A stretch of 64,000 bases of DNA from Cymbidium sinense (taxonomy: Eukaryota > Streptophyta > Magnoliopsida > Asparagales > Orchidaceae): contig CM038221.1 of the NCBI GenBank assembly GCA_021442155.1, positions 39,689,648-39,753,647 of the forward strand, written 5' to 3'. A program made the translations under genes and the position numbers. This document shows, one piece after another, positions 27,961 through 41,160 of this stretch. The notes under the pieces are model-generated. The model made no database searches and was not told the origin of the DNA. It worked only from the letters and a program-made list of their open reading frames with translations. Numbering within the stretch: the stretch's first letter is position 1; the number at the start of each line of letters is the position of its first letter.

Positions 27961-30137
27961 GAATTGTAAGATCACAATTTTAGTAACAACAACAGGCGTA
28001 GAGCACTCACGAGCTTCTCAACAAAGCTTTGTCTCTTTAAGACGAAGCTACCTTAGTTGACGGACCACGGTCTTGAGCTCCGGCAAGGTAATTTCTAGCT
28101 AACCATAGAAAATTGTAGGATTTTTGATCTTTTGTGAAAGAAATTGTCATTTGTGCGCATCTTATCATAGGATCCCCTTAGAATCACTCCTTGATCATTT
28201 TGGAGTTGAATCTATCGTCAAACGAGTTTTGATGGGCTCAAATCAAGCAGCGAAAGGTGGATGGTGTCCGTCTTCCGCTGTGGGAAGATGGTTGATCATC
28301 AACCATCTGTTTCACGTGATTAGAATGGAGGGCTGTGATTAATCGCGCTAGATTTTTTTGATTTTTTCTATTAAAATCATGGGATTAATCTCCATCGTCC
28401 AATCCGTGATCGGATGGTTGAGACGAAAGCACATCCATCGCCGCTAAGTTAGCAGTTGAGTTGGACATTTAAAAAAAATCAATTTCACGGCGGCATGTGA
28501 AAAGCGCGGCCGCGTCAGCGTCTGTGTGGCACTGACTGTGTAAATATTTGATCAGAGTTTAAAATATGTTTTAATTAGTCAACACTTAAAAAATATATAA
28601 CTAATTATAGAAAAAAATCATAAAAATATAAATAACCTTATTTTGGAAAGGTTGGACAGAGGAGAATCAAGAAAAATAAAATTCTCAAATGTTATCCACT
28701 AAATAGTAGTTAAAAATCTCTAAAATTTTAATTAATTATCTTAATTAATTTATAATCACTTGGTTAATTAGCTTAAGATTTGACATGTTGAATATATGGG
28801 ATGACTCTACTTCTCATAATTTTCTTGGGTTACTTTCTCAAATGGTTTAGGAGAATCAAATTTTTAAACCTTGATAGACTCTTTTATGTATTTAGTAATT
28901 ATTAATATCAAGAAAATTATGAAATTGATTAGAGAAAGTTAATTAATCACTAAGAAAATAAAAGTGATCATAAATAATAATTAGGACCACTCATTCTAAT
29001 TATTTTCCAAAATTTTCCTTAGTGGCCATAATTGATTAATTAATTAAATGATTAAAATGAAATTCATAAATATGAAATCACTATAATCAATTTAATTAAT
29101 TAAGATGCCTAATTGAATCCTCCTTTTGTGCTTAGTTGATATAAGGATCTTTAATGAAATCATTATTCTCCATGGGTGTGGAAAATTATGAAAGTAATTA
29201 GCTTAATTTTCTTAACTTAATTAATTATTAAACATGAGCCTAATTGTATTAAAATCCTCAGGACATTGCAAATTTTATTTTCTAAGCATATCATCATGAT
29301 TCATGGGCTCTTGCTTAATAATTAATCAAATTAACAGATTTTTTTTGGGAGGGTAATTAAATGGATTATTAATGAGCCAAACTTAATTAATTCATAGAAG
29401 CTACTTAAATTCTTTAAATTATTAACAAACAAACATGGAGATGAGTTGAATACTAACTTTCACTTCTCCTCTTTAGGATTAAATAACTAAAAACCATAAA
29501 ATTAAAATCCTATAAAGACTTTGATTAGGCTTAAGGTATGTTAATTTAACATGCTATCCTTAGGTTTTAATGAAGCCAAATATGACATTTGATAATATAT
29601 AATTATTTTGCTCCAATTATCATTAAATTTGTATGCCATATGTTTCATACACTTATGATATAAATTTAAAAAGAATATGTTGCATTCAATTACATGATGT
29701 GAAAAGATATAAATATATGGAGTGATCTATCACTAATAAATCAAATTATTTTCTCTCTTTAATTAATAATCATATATTAGTTGGTAATTAAATAATTTAA
29801 ATCTAAGCTTTGTATTTGTAAGTTTCAATTATAAATGATAAAAAAGAGTGAGCTTTACTTGTCTTTCATGCTTAAAAGGATAACAACTTGTGAATTTTCA
29901 GGATTCATATTTTTATTTATATATATCTATGTGTGTATTTGGGCTAATAAGTATATAATCTAGATATCCCGGGAACACGAGGCATTAAGTAACCCCAATG
30001 AGTCCTAGATAACCTTATTTCCCTAGTTAACAAAGGCACATATTTGTATAGCTTCTTATACATTTATACATGTGTATAAATATGAAGTGAAACTCCTTTT
30101 ATTATAAAATTCATGCATATTCATATTCTTTAAGTGT

Positions 30138-30246
<109 letters not shown>

Positions 30247-31233
30247 GATAATATGAAATCAAAAATGAAGCAAAAAAAAAATAGTGATGTATATTGATAA
30301 TGAAGCTAAGATAACAAACCATTGCTCATTTGATTATGATTTGGCTTCATTATTCTTAAGATGCCTTTCATATTTAAATAAGATTCATTAAGTCAAATCC
30401 AAACATAGGTCTAATTAAAATTCATGAAGGTTTCATTAAAAGAATTACAAATCATAAAATTTCATTCTCTAGGATCAATCTAAGGTAAATATTAAGGAAA
30501 ATTAACTCTCTTTCTTCTCTTTATAATGTTAAATTACTATTAAGAAAAAAAAACACATAATTTGAAATCTTATCCAAACTTTAAAGAACTTAAAGAATAA
30601 CCACCATTAATAAGGGAATTTAAACATTCAATCATTAAAAATTCTAACTCTAAAGTCCAGTTAAGACATACCACACTTGACCTTAGCAAACATATTATAA
30701 TACTAAACAAGTGATCTTAGTATGAGGTTAGGCCAATGATTGTAGTGGTAAGATGTAATATTTTAGATTGAATGTTAGGATTGTTTGTGCATAATCTAGA
30801 TGTTAGGATGATATTAAATTAATGATATTTTTTGTAGGAGATGTGCTTAAGGGATCGTTATAATAATAATAATATAAATGCTTCTTGCTTGCAGGTACCA
30901 TTAAATCCTTAAACATGATTCATTAGGATAGTTGGCTGGGTTACCCAAGGGCATGTATCTAAATCCAAATGATTGAAATATAATTGCTTGGTTTGTATGT
31001 TTAAGATGACTACTATTTTGCAGGTGCAGTTATATTTTCATTTATATAAAATATAAATTTTGTAATAGGAATATGATTAATGCTATAGGGTTTAGGATGA
31101 GCAGTGGTTAGAAGGCATAGACATGGGAGGCTTTGTGAATCTTTGGAGTGTTCAAATCCAAGAAGTGAGGATGAAGAAGAATTGAAGTCCCCAGCTTTTC
31201 CTTTTATTGTAATTTTAATTGTAATCCGGGTTG

Positions 31234-31240
31234 TATAAGG
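31234..31240 (+). promoter_or_regulatory. Candidate LTR TATA box, copy A
   Basis: TATAAGG lies in a GGTTGTATAAGGGTAG block conserved in the LTR copies at 41151 and, inverted, near 45690. Conservation in three diverged copies suggests the element promoter. Confidence 0.4.
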
Positions 31241-32699
31241 GTAGAGCTCATCTACCTAATTTCTTTTCTCTTTTGGGGGTGTATGGCGGTATTTGGCCGC
31301 ATCGACCTCTTATTCTTTTATGAAATTAATTATTTAATTATTGTGTTTACTTTGATTTTGCAATAGAAATGAAATGCTTTTCATAGTTTCTTAAAGTGTA
31401 ATTGTTTGGTGTGTGGCCTATATGCGGTAGGCTCTTTAGAAAAAAAATAATTAATTTTTCTACCCCAATTTAATAACTTCAATAAAATTTAATCAACTCA
31501 TAACCTCATCATAAAGTCTAGTATGTTAATTAAAAACATAAAAAAAATTTAGTAACCCCTTAGTTGTATGATTGTATGTTATAATATTATGCATGCATAT
31601 TATTTCACTCTTAAAAAGGGGTTTCCACTATTGCATGATAGGGATAGGCTTGACTTGCAAGAGCAATACTTTGTAGTGGAGAACATCTTTTCTTTCTTAT
31701 TTAGCCAATAATAATTTTCTCCTTGCATTTAATTATAAACTCTCCCAAGCCTGAGTTCAAAATGATAAGTCAAAAATGAAATAAAAGATGTAAATTTTAT
31801 TGCATTAGTTTAGGTCATAATTTGCACACCAATCATGAACTAATACCTTAGGGAGCGAGTTTAGAACTTTAGATTCTTTCATAATTAATAATAACCTACC
31901 TATCTTGCATTTGCATATGACTAGCTCACATGGATTTAAAATAGAGGAGGTGTTAGCTAGTAGCCACTCCAAGCGGTGGCAAGTCTAGAATAATCAAGAC
32001 CAGTCTGCTCTCCATAGTAGAAGTGAACCAATATATCTATTCCCTTAAGAAGAATTAGGTCGAGCTCTTAGTTTGTGCTAGAGCGTACTCTATATAGGTT
32101 CAGAGGCTTCTTACTTCTCCTTGTCTACGAGTAAAAGTCCTTCCCTTTTAGGCATTTCCACAATCTAAGTCTTAGCATTCTAATAAAATTTTAACTTAAA
32201 TAAATAATTTTCTCTCTTTCAAAAATGTAAAGCCTTACCATAGGATATTGAAGCACTCACTAGGCTTCCTAATATAACGTGTTCTTCTTACTTATTTTCC
32301 TTTGAAATCCTCTGAGAACTCTTCTTCTAATTTGCGCTCTTCTCGGTTGCTTTCCAAAATGACCAATTTGTTGATTATCTACCTTCTAAATCTTTGGAGA
32401 TATTAGTTGACTACTTAAATTGAGAGTGTTCTTAAAAAATTATCATTTTAAGATGTAATTAACTATAGAAGCTTGCTTCCATAGAGAACTAAAGAACCCA
32501 ACTTAAAATAAACTCTAATTTACCTATCCATATAAAGTAGGGGAAATATCTCTAGTATATTTGTAGACCTATTTGCCTTAGCAATCCTTTTAGGTGATTG
32601 AGTTCATTTTAAAATGATGTTTCTATCTTTTGAGAGTATATCATTCTTAATATCATACTCGATCATTTAATAAGTATCTCCTAAGATCTATGTGGTGTC

Positions 32700-33165
32700 C
32701 CTATGAAACTAAATTAAAACACCATAGGGTGTTCACCATTGTGAGCAATCAATTGATATGGCATGCTCTAATAAACCTTCTTATGATGAAATGCCCTTTT
32801 CAAGTTGGTTCAAACTTACCTCCCATTATGAGTTATGCTACAATTGGTCTTTTAAGAATTAAAACTAACTCTCCAACTTAGAATGTTCTTGAGTGAACCA
32901 ACTTGTCATAAGCTTGAACTATCCATGTTCTATAAAGGTTGAGGTTTTGTCTGGCTTGGAGATATTTCTCCTCATGACCTTCAAGTTCTTCCAACCGAAG
33001 CTTAGCATTTTACTCAATTATGATTGAGTTTTCAATGAAAGTTCTTAATGATGGGAGTTGTATAGTTAAAGGAAGAACAACCTTAGACCTGTAGACTAAG
33101 AGAATGTGGTGGACCGAGTCAAAGTCCTATATGTTGTCCAGTAAGCTCACAAGGCTTCAACTAAT
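32700..33165 (-). pseudogene. Tat integrase C-terminal fragment, antisense
   Basis: On the minus strand 33165-32830 reads TTYRTLTRST, then LVYRSKVVLPSTIQLPSLRT, then NAKLRLEELEGHEEKYLQA. It matches the corresponding + strand stretch of the element at 59900-60170. Its upstream part is at 34385-35290, split by the RTE LINE. One in-frame stop is visible. Confidence 0.75.
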
Positions 33166-33184
33166 TTATTGTGTTGTCTTTATG

Positions 33185-34351
33185 AGTGGAGAAAAAGTTT
33201 GTTGGTTCTTATATTTAAGAATAAAGGTGATGCACAAGAGTGTACAAATTATAGAGAATTAAGTTAATGTGCCATACATTAAAATTATGGGAGAGGTGTG
33301 AGCATATTACGATGTGATAAGTTTCTTTGGTTTGGTTTCATGCCAAGTAGATGCTATGGATGCTATACATTTATTAAGGGGTTTGATAAGCATATAGAAA
33401 GTAAGGAGGATCTACATATGATATTTATTGATTTAGGAAAGCTTATGATAAAGTTTCAAGAGATGTTCTTTGGAGTTCTAGACGAGAAGGAGTTAATATT
33501 GGATATTCAAGTCATTAAGGATATGTATACTAGATTACTTGTGTCCAAACAAGGAGGATTTATTTTCCTATTGGATGGATTTAAATAATATCTTTTTTAC
33601 TATAGTTATGGATGTTCTTACTTGGCATTTATAAGAAGATGTACCTTGGTGGATTTTTTTGATGACATTCTTCTTGTTGATAAGAATAGAGGAGTGTAAA
33701 CTTTAATTATGGAGGTCAACTCTAGAGTCTAAAGGTTTTGTTTAAGTAGATCTAATAATATATGGAGTGTAATTTTGGTTAGAAGTTCTAGTGATAGTGT
33801 TGTGACATTAGGTGAACAAGTCATTAATAAAGTGAGCATTTTAGATATTTAGGCTCGATTGTTCAAAATGATGGTGAAATAGATGGAGATGTTATAAGTA
33901 GAATTCAAGTTAGATGGTTGAAGTGGAGGAATGCATCGGCCTTTGTGTGATAGAAAAGTTCCATAAACTTAAGGAAAATTTTATAAGATGGTGGAGACCT
34001 CAATGACTTATGGTGCGAGAATGTTGTCCAATAAAGAGAAGCATAAACTAAGTAAGTGTTCAATGAGGATGCTTAGGTGGATGAGTGGCTTTACTCTTAG
34101 AGATAGAATGCAAAATGAGTATATTAAAAGAGTTGGAGTAGCTCTTAGATAAGATTAAGAGTCAGATGGTTTGGCCACAAAAGCGTCCCTCAATGACTTA
34201 GGAGAGTAGATTGATTTACCATGTTAAGAAAGGTAATACCTAAAAGACTTGGTTAAGATGTATAAAATGATCTTAGTATACTTGATTTAAATGATAATTT
34301 GACATAATGGACACAATGAGAGAAGGATTCATCACCTAGTGGGATTAAGGC

Positions 34352-34381
<30 letters not shown>
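33185..34381 (+). mobile_element. RTE-type LINE, 5'-truncated, with (TTG)10 tail
   Basis: The + strand carries the C-terminal half of a plant RTE-clade reverse transcriptase: EWRKSLLVLIFKNKGDAQ then CTNYRE (33190-33265), FIDLGK (33423-33440), DDILLV with a frame shift (33661), a FRYLGS-like remnant, and RMLRWMSG with DRMQNE (34069-34110). It ends in ten TTG repeats (34352-34381), the usual 3' end of plant RTE elements. There are many stops and frameshifts. It sits within the antisense Tat integrase and so inserted after it. The 5' part is absent, as expected from incomplete reverse transcription. Confidence 0.75.
34352..34381 (+). repeat. (TTG)10 tail of the RTE LINE
   Basis: Ten perfect TTG units at the 3' end of the LINE. 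Confidence 0.9.
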
Positions 34382-34382
<1 letters not shown>

Positions 34383-34384
34383 CA

Positions 34385-35290
34385 CTTGTTTTCATCAAGT
34401 GTCTTGTTTAGGATTTATATGAGACATTGTTGAAGGCTTCAACTAACCCATTAGCTTAAGGGTAATATATTATATAATATCTCTAATCTATATTGTGGCA
34501 TTTAGCAAATTTATTAATTTTGGTGTTTTTAAAGGTAGTATTATTATCGAATATGATCTATCAAGATACTCAATCTATATACAATATGATTCTTAACAAA
34601 CTGTAGCACATGGTGGGCCTTAACTTCTCTTAAAGGGATCATTTGTACAAAAAAGTAATCTTCGTTCTAATTCAATGACCCATAGGAAGATAAGTTAATC
34701 AAGATAACAATGTATGTGCCCAACTCTTAAAATAACCATGTGGTAGTCATTGGGTGGAGGACATTGGGTAGTTGATGCAGACTACTCCATGTAGTTATCA
34801 TTAGTGGCAGCGATGGCAATATCTATGCAATCAATAATCATTGAAGGCCAATAATTATTGATTATTTTGATTTTATCTTTCATCTTTAGACCCAATTGAT
34901 GAGCACCACAATAGTCATCGAAGGCCAACAACCAAATGTGATCAACGAATTCTCAGTATAAGATGCTATCAATGAGAGTGTAAGATAAGGCTATTTTAGA
35001 TTTGATGGGCTTGAGATCTCTCATATGGTAAATTTCCCTCACATAAATAATCAATTAATGGTTATCTTTAATCAACCTTGTCTTCATCTTTGGTAACAAT
35101 CTTCTTTTCAGAGAGTTGTTTGTCAATGAGTTTCATGTTAATACAAAAAATAACATGATGATTATGCATCTTAATTAAAATGGAATCATCATATGGACAA
35201 ACCATCTCCTTAACAAGCTTTGTCAAATTGTTTGCTATTAAGTTCTCAAGGAATTCAATACAAAGTCATGTACAAAATCTATTTTAGTAA
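34385..35290 (-). pseudogene. Tat pol fragment: RNase H end and integrase core, antisense
   Basis: The minus strand from about 35100 reads DYLCEGNLPYERSQAHQIK (with frame changes), then CGAHQLGLKMKDKIK and YWPSMIIDCIDIA (about 34920-34840), the integrase zinc-finger region. Next are MIPLREVKAHHVLQFVKNH (about 34640-34580) and remnants of the core up to KTLDENK at about 34390. The second pair of zinc ligands is lost and stops are frequent. The order matches the + strand element at 59200-59880. The fragment is opposite in direction to the LTRs on both sides of it. Confidence 0.75.
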
Positions 35291-38200
35291 CTCCATCATG
35301 TACTTATGGTACTATTGACCTTACTTTTGGAGTGAGGATTCCATTTTCCCACCATAAGTCTAGGGGTCTTCTAGACATTAAGAGCTCCATAGGCTTATGA
35401 CACTTATTGCAATTAGCTGAATACTTAACCTAAGCCTAGAGACTTAGAAGGGTTAATCAAAATATTAGGGTATGGCTTAGGATTAGGGAGACTTACCTAG
35501 CCTATATCCTAACCAAATCCATACTCACCTTCTTAAGCTAAATCAAACCCCAAACTCAATTCACCCCAAATCCAAATCAAATTCACAATCAGATTCAAAT
35601 CAATCAAACCAAACCAAATTAAATCAAATCAATCCTTCCTAAGCCTATGATTCAATCCCATGAACTTAGCCAAATTCCTTCAATATAAACCAAATTCAAT
35701 TGATTTTTCCAAAATCAATTTAATTCTTCAATCATCATCCCAAACCTAAATGAAACCCATAATTGAACTTCAAATCAACAAACCAAATCAAATCAAATCA
35801 ATCCTTCCTAAGCCACATAATTTAATCCCATGGACTTAGCCAAAGTTTCCTTCAAACTCAATTGATTTTCTCATGAATCAATTATTTCCCCAATCATCAT
35901 CCTAAATATAAATGAAGTCTACAATCAAACCCCCTAAGCCAAAATCAATTCAATTAAACCTAACCTAACCCATTTGAACCCAAATCAATTGTAATCAAAA
36001 CTATAAATCAATCCTAAATCCATATATAAACTCAACTAAACTCATTCCAAAATTGATTCTAGCCAATTGGTCCACTTGACCCAAAGTGACCAATTTGACC
36101 TATTTAACAAATCTCAATCCAACCCAAATGATTGAACCAAATCTACCAAAACCTCTATGATGATTAAATCATCCTTGATTGTCAATTGTCATAATTGGGT
36201 CAAACCCAGTCAACTTGGTCATTTGACCAAGTTAACCCACTTAACCTACATGAACCAAATAGCCAAATCTCATCCAAGCCAAATTAATTGAAAAATCCCT
36301 CAACCAAGATCAATCCTTGAACATGACTTGACCATCATTTGAGCCAAACCTAACCCAATTGGCCATCTGACCCAATTTGACTCGATTTGACCTAAAAGAC
36401 CAACTTGGGTCAAATCAAGATCCAATCCAAATTAATTACAACCAATGGCTCAAGTTAATTCCAAATTGATCATTGAACATGAATGAACCTTTGATTGAAC
36501 ATAATTTGGCCAATTGAACCCAATTTTGCATTTAGCCCATTAACCAAAGATCAATTTGGTAAAACCAAATATAAATTAATTCAAACCAAAGGGCAATCAT
36601 CTTCAATTAATCAATCAAATCAACCCCTAACAAGTAATCAATTGGCCAAATTGGTCAGACCCATTTGACCCATTTGAACTCAAATGGGTCAAATCCAAAT
36701 CTAAGCCAAATTGAATCAATCCAATAGCAACCACTTTGATCAATTTGACCATGGTCAACTTGACCCAAGCCCAATTTGACTGCATGGTCAAATTGAGCCA
36801 AACCACTCAAACCAAGCACAATGAAATTTGGCTTCATCCTATCTTGGGTCTGCTAAAAATCAACCAAACCCAATTGGGACCCTATTTGACCTATTACCCA
36901 TTAGATAAGCCCCTCACATGGAATAAAGCCCACTTGTGGATAGTCAACTCCCCCTCTTTGCATTTGGCAGCCACCCAATACTTAAAATAGAACCTTACCT
37001 AGGTGGCTAACCCAACCCACATGGGTTAGGTCAGCCATGGACCAAGGGGAGGTGGCTTAACCCACCTCTTCTCATTGATCAGACCCAAGGATGAAGGATA
37101 CCACCTCGAGCCACCAACCAAAGCCCTTGGCCAACCAAACTGAGCCACCTCAGCCTAGCCTTGTCCCCTCTGGGTACATATGGCAGCCGAACGACTAAAA
37201 ATAAGGATCCAATCTGAGCCATATGATCTAAGGGAGGGGGGATATACCCCTCTCATTTCAATTCAAACAATACACACTCACCCTTAGAGAACTTCCAAGA
37301 GACCTTTCGAAATCCCCAGAGAAATTGTTGAGCTCCCAAAGCCTTCCCGTCACAGGAATCCATCAACTTGAAATAAGACAAGGCACCCCTCCATCGAACT
37401 CTACCAATACTCAACCCCATTCAAATTAAATTCACCCACACGTTCACCAAGCTCAGGTGAGGTGAAGGGAATCTTCTCCCGAGCCCTCTGATCACTGGAA
37501 GTACCTCTTCGATCGACACTGGCTTGCAAAGCGATGGTGCCTGGTCCATAGAGAAAATGGGAAGGAGACACCATGAGAGGTTCTCAACAGGGCATTTCCT
37601 CATCCAGTCGAAGCTACCTCAAGAGTTGTGCCACCGGTCTTGAGCTTCAGTGAGGTATATTCCTTCAAACTAAGCATTTAGTAAATTTTTCTAGGTCTTT
37701 TTGAAGAGAATGTGTATGTCATGTGAATCAATAGGTAGATCCTTGGGATCTTCCTTGAAGGTGTGGGTTCAATCTACAATCGAGCTTGAGCTTGAATTGG
37801 CGAAGAATTCCATCTCCGCGGATGATAGTTCACTGCGTCCATGTGATTGGCGGACGAGATATCAAGATTTGATGATTTAATACTTAAGAACCATAGGTTT
37901 AATCTTCGTCATCTAATCTTAGATTTGGATGGCAAATGGCTATGTCTACCACACCAAATTGACACGTTTAAGTAACTTATCTCCACACCATGTGGAAAAT
38001 AATACATGTTAGCGTCTCAATGTGGATTAATTATTTAATCCATTTCACTAAAACTTTAAAAAATCATAACAAATTATAGAAAAATAAAAAATATAAATAA
38101 ATACTCATTTTAAAGGTAATATAGAGGAGAATTAATTAAATTAATTTCAATTAATTTTGAATAGTAATTAAGGCTTAATTTAAGTTTAAATTTAAATATT

Positions 38201-39389
38201 AATTTAGCTCTAATTACTTGAGTAATTAATTCCAAACTTTTCTTGTTGATTTAATGGGATGATCTCTACCTTCTATGATTTTCTTAGAATTTATTGCTTG
38301 GTTATTAGGAAAATTGATCATTTGAACCATAATCACTCCTTTAATTTATTTAATAATTAATTAACACCCCAAACAATAATAAATTAATTTATTAAACTTA
38401 CTAGTCACTATTTAACAGTGAATGGATGAGGGAGTGGGATTAGGATCATTTTCTTAATCTCTTTTTTGAAGTCCATTTTATTTTAAAGAGGGTTAATTAA
38501 TATGGAAGTTAATTAAGGGTTTAATTAATTGATTAAGTGACCTAATTAATCAAATTGAAATCATAATCATATCATATATTTAACAATGAGATTAAGGGTT
38601 CCTCTTTATGTGTTTAATAATATAAAGATCCTTAAGAAAATCATGATTAGCCCATAAGCGTGGGAAAATCATGAAAGTACTTAATTAGGTTCTTTAACCT
38701 AATTAACCTTTAATTATGAGCAATTTGCATTAGGTCCTTTTAGGAGCATTGCAATTTTACTTTCTCATATATTCACGTCATTTGTGGCTCACAATTAAGT
38801 GATTAATCAAATTAAAGAAGCATAGGTAAGGGCAATTAATTGATTTAATTAAAGATATAACTTTATTTATTCATTAAATCCACTTGATTACCTTTTCTTA
38901 AACCAATTAAGTTCACCAACATGGGAATGTGATTAAAACAACAAGAAAATATCCTCCTCTTTCAAATTAATCAAAATCCTAAATCATAAATTAATAAGGA
39001 GCTTTGGGTTTCTTTAAATAATTTTATTTAATGTGATTATCCTTAGAAATTAACTTAGTTGAATGAACCATGTGTTTATATTTAATTATTCTATTACAAT
39101 CACTTCTAAATGTTGTATGTCATATGAATCCATGCATTCATGTTTTCAAATCTAAATGAATCAAATAGGTTTTATTTATGTAAGCTTGTATGTGTTGACT
39201 TAATTTAATCATATGTGTGGTTATTATCACTAATAAATTCAAATATATTTTCAAAATTTATAAATTGATAACAATATGTGGAATGATGATAGTTATGAAT
39301 ACATATAAGATTTACATGTTTTTATAGCTTAAGTATATGAAATGAAGCTCTCTTTCTTATGATTCATATATAGATTTCTATAGATTTGA

Positions 39390-40090
39390 ATGTTAATAAG
39401 TATATAGTCTCGACATCCTGGGAATACGAGGATTTAAGTATCCCCAAGGAGGTCATTTGATTACCTCACTTCCGTGGTTAACAATGACACGTACTAATTT
39501 GATTTCATTCTTATGTATTTTGATATTAGAATTTGGATAGAGCTTTAATTCATATGCATAAATAATTCAACTAAAGAAAATACAATCTTTGCATGATTTT
39601 CATCCTTATAATTGTGCATATATTTATATGTATTTAAGAAAGAAAGTGTTTAGTCTAGACATCTTGGGAATACGAGGCTTTAAGTAGCCCTAAGGAGGTC
39701 TTTTGATTACCTCACTTCCCTGGTTAACAATGACACATACTCGCTTACATCTTTTATATATGTGTATGTGTGATTAATCAAAAGGTGAAAATACCCTTTT
39801 ATTATTAACAACACATGCATCCATAATCATCTAAGTCATTGACATACATTACATATAAGTTAGTGCTCTCTTTCTTATGGTTCATATATAGATTTACATA
39901 AGTTTGAATTTTAATAAGTATATAGTTTGGACATCTTGAGAATACAAGGTTTTAAGTAGCCACAAGAAGATCATTTGATTACCTCACTTCCCTAGTTAAT
40001 AATGACATATATTTATTTGATTTCATCCTTATATATTTTGGTATTAGAATTTGTATAGAGCTTTAACCTACATATATAAATAATTCAATT
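39390..40090 (+). repeat. Three tandem copies of a 245-275 bp unit in the LTR
   Basis: Copies are anchored on GACATCYTGGGAATACGAGG at 39411, 39658 and 39930, each followed by TTTAAGTA and GATTACCTCACTTCC and then TTAACAATGACAC or a variant. LTR copy A has a single copy at about 29965. Extra copies upstream of the putative TATA box are reminiscent of LTR enhancer repeats. Confidence 0.75.
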
Positions 40091-41155
40091 GGCTGAAAAT
40101 ATAAATTCCAAAATACATGCATTCATCACCATTTAAGTGTTCCAAAAATACATGGTATGTATAGATATGTTGAGTGTTGAAAGTCATATGCATGTTACAT
40201 GTGATGGAAAGGAATGATTTGATATATGTCATGTGATAGTAATTCAATTATATTAATCATAAGATGCCGTTCACATTGAATAAGATTATTTAAAGTTGAC
40301 ATAAACTTAGGATTAATAAAATATTTAATAAGGCATTCACTAAAGAAAACTAAATCATAAAAATGTGCTTTAGAAAGTGGCTTAAGGTAGGGATGAAGGA
40401 GAGTAACCCTCTTTCCTCTCTTTATAACACTTAGATGCTAAGTGTAAATCAAATGAAATAAAATAAAACATGAATTAAAATTCACAAATTAATTAAACAA
40501 TTTGAAATGAAATGAACCTTTATGTTAAATTAGATCCTTCTACACTTAGAAAATCATAACTCTAATGCTTAGTTAAGGCATATTACACAAAGCCATAGCA
40601 CACACATCATAGTTAAACCACCAATTCTAATCCTAAGTTAGGATGGTGTATGTGTGATGTATGTTATATTTTGTGATGTAATGTTTTAGACTAGGTGTTA
40701 AGGTGTATGCTTCGTAGACTGGACGCTAGGCCACTATTAGCCTAATCATATTTTATGTAGGGGATTGTGCTTAAGGGGTTGCTTAAAAATAAATATAAAT
40801 GCTTTGCTTGCATGTTTCTTAAGCCCCTAAACATAATCCAAGTTATGATATCTTGGTTACCATGTGTGCTAATGTATTATACATATAATTGCTTGGGATT
40901 GTATGTATATTCAACTAACCTCTATTTTGCAGGTGTAGTTAGGTTTACTTTCCTTATATAAATGTAATTTTATAATAAGAATTAGGATTAGTGTTATGGG
41001 AGATTAGCATAAGCAGTGGTCAGAAGGTTTTGTCTTAGGAGGCCCTGTGATGCCTTTGGAGCACAATCAAATTTAAAATGAAGAAATGAAGAAAGTGAAA
41101 ACTCCCATAACATGTATTCATTCAAATTGTAATTATTTTTTCATATTTCAGGTTG

Positions 41156-41160
41156 TATAA
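41156..41160 (+). promoter_or_regulatory. Candidate LTR TATA box, copy B
   Basis: The TATAA in GGTTGTATAAGGGTAG is conserved with the LTR copies at 31234 and (inverted) 45679. Confidence 0.4.
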
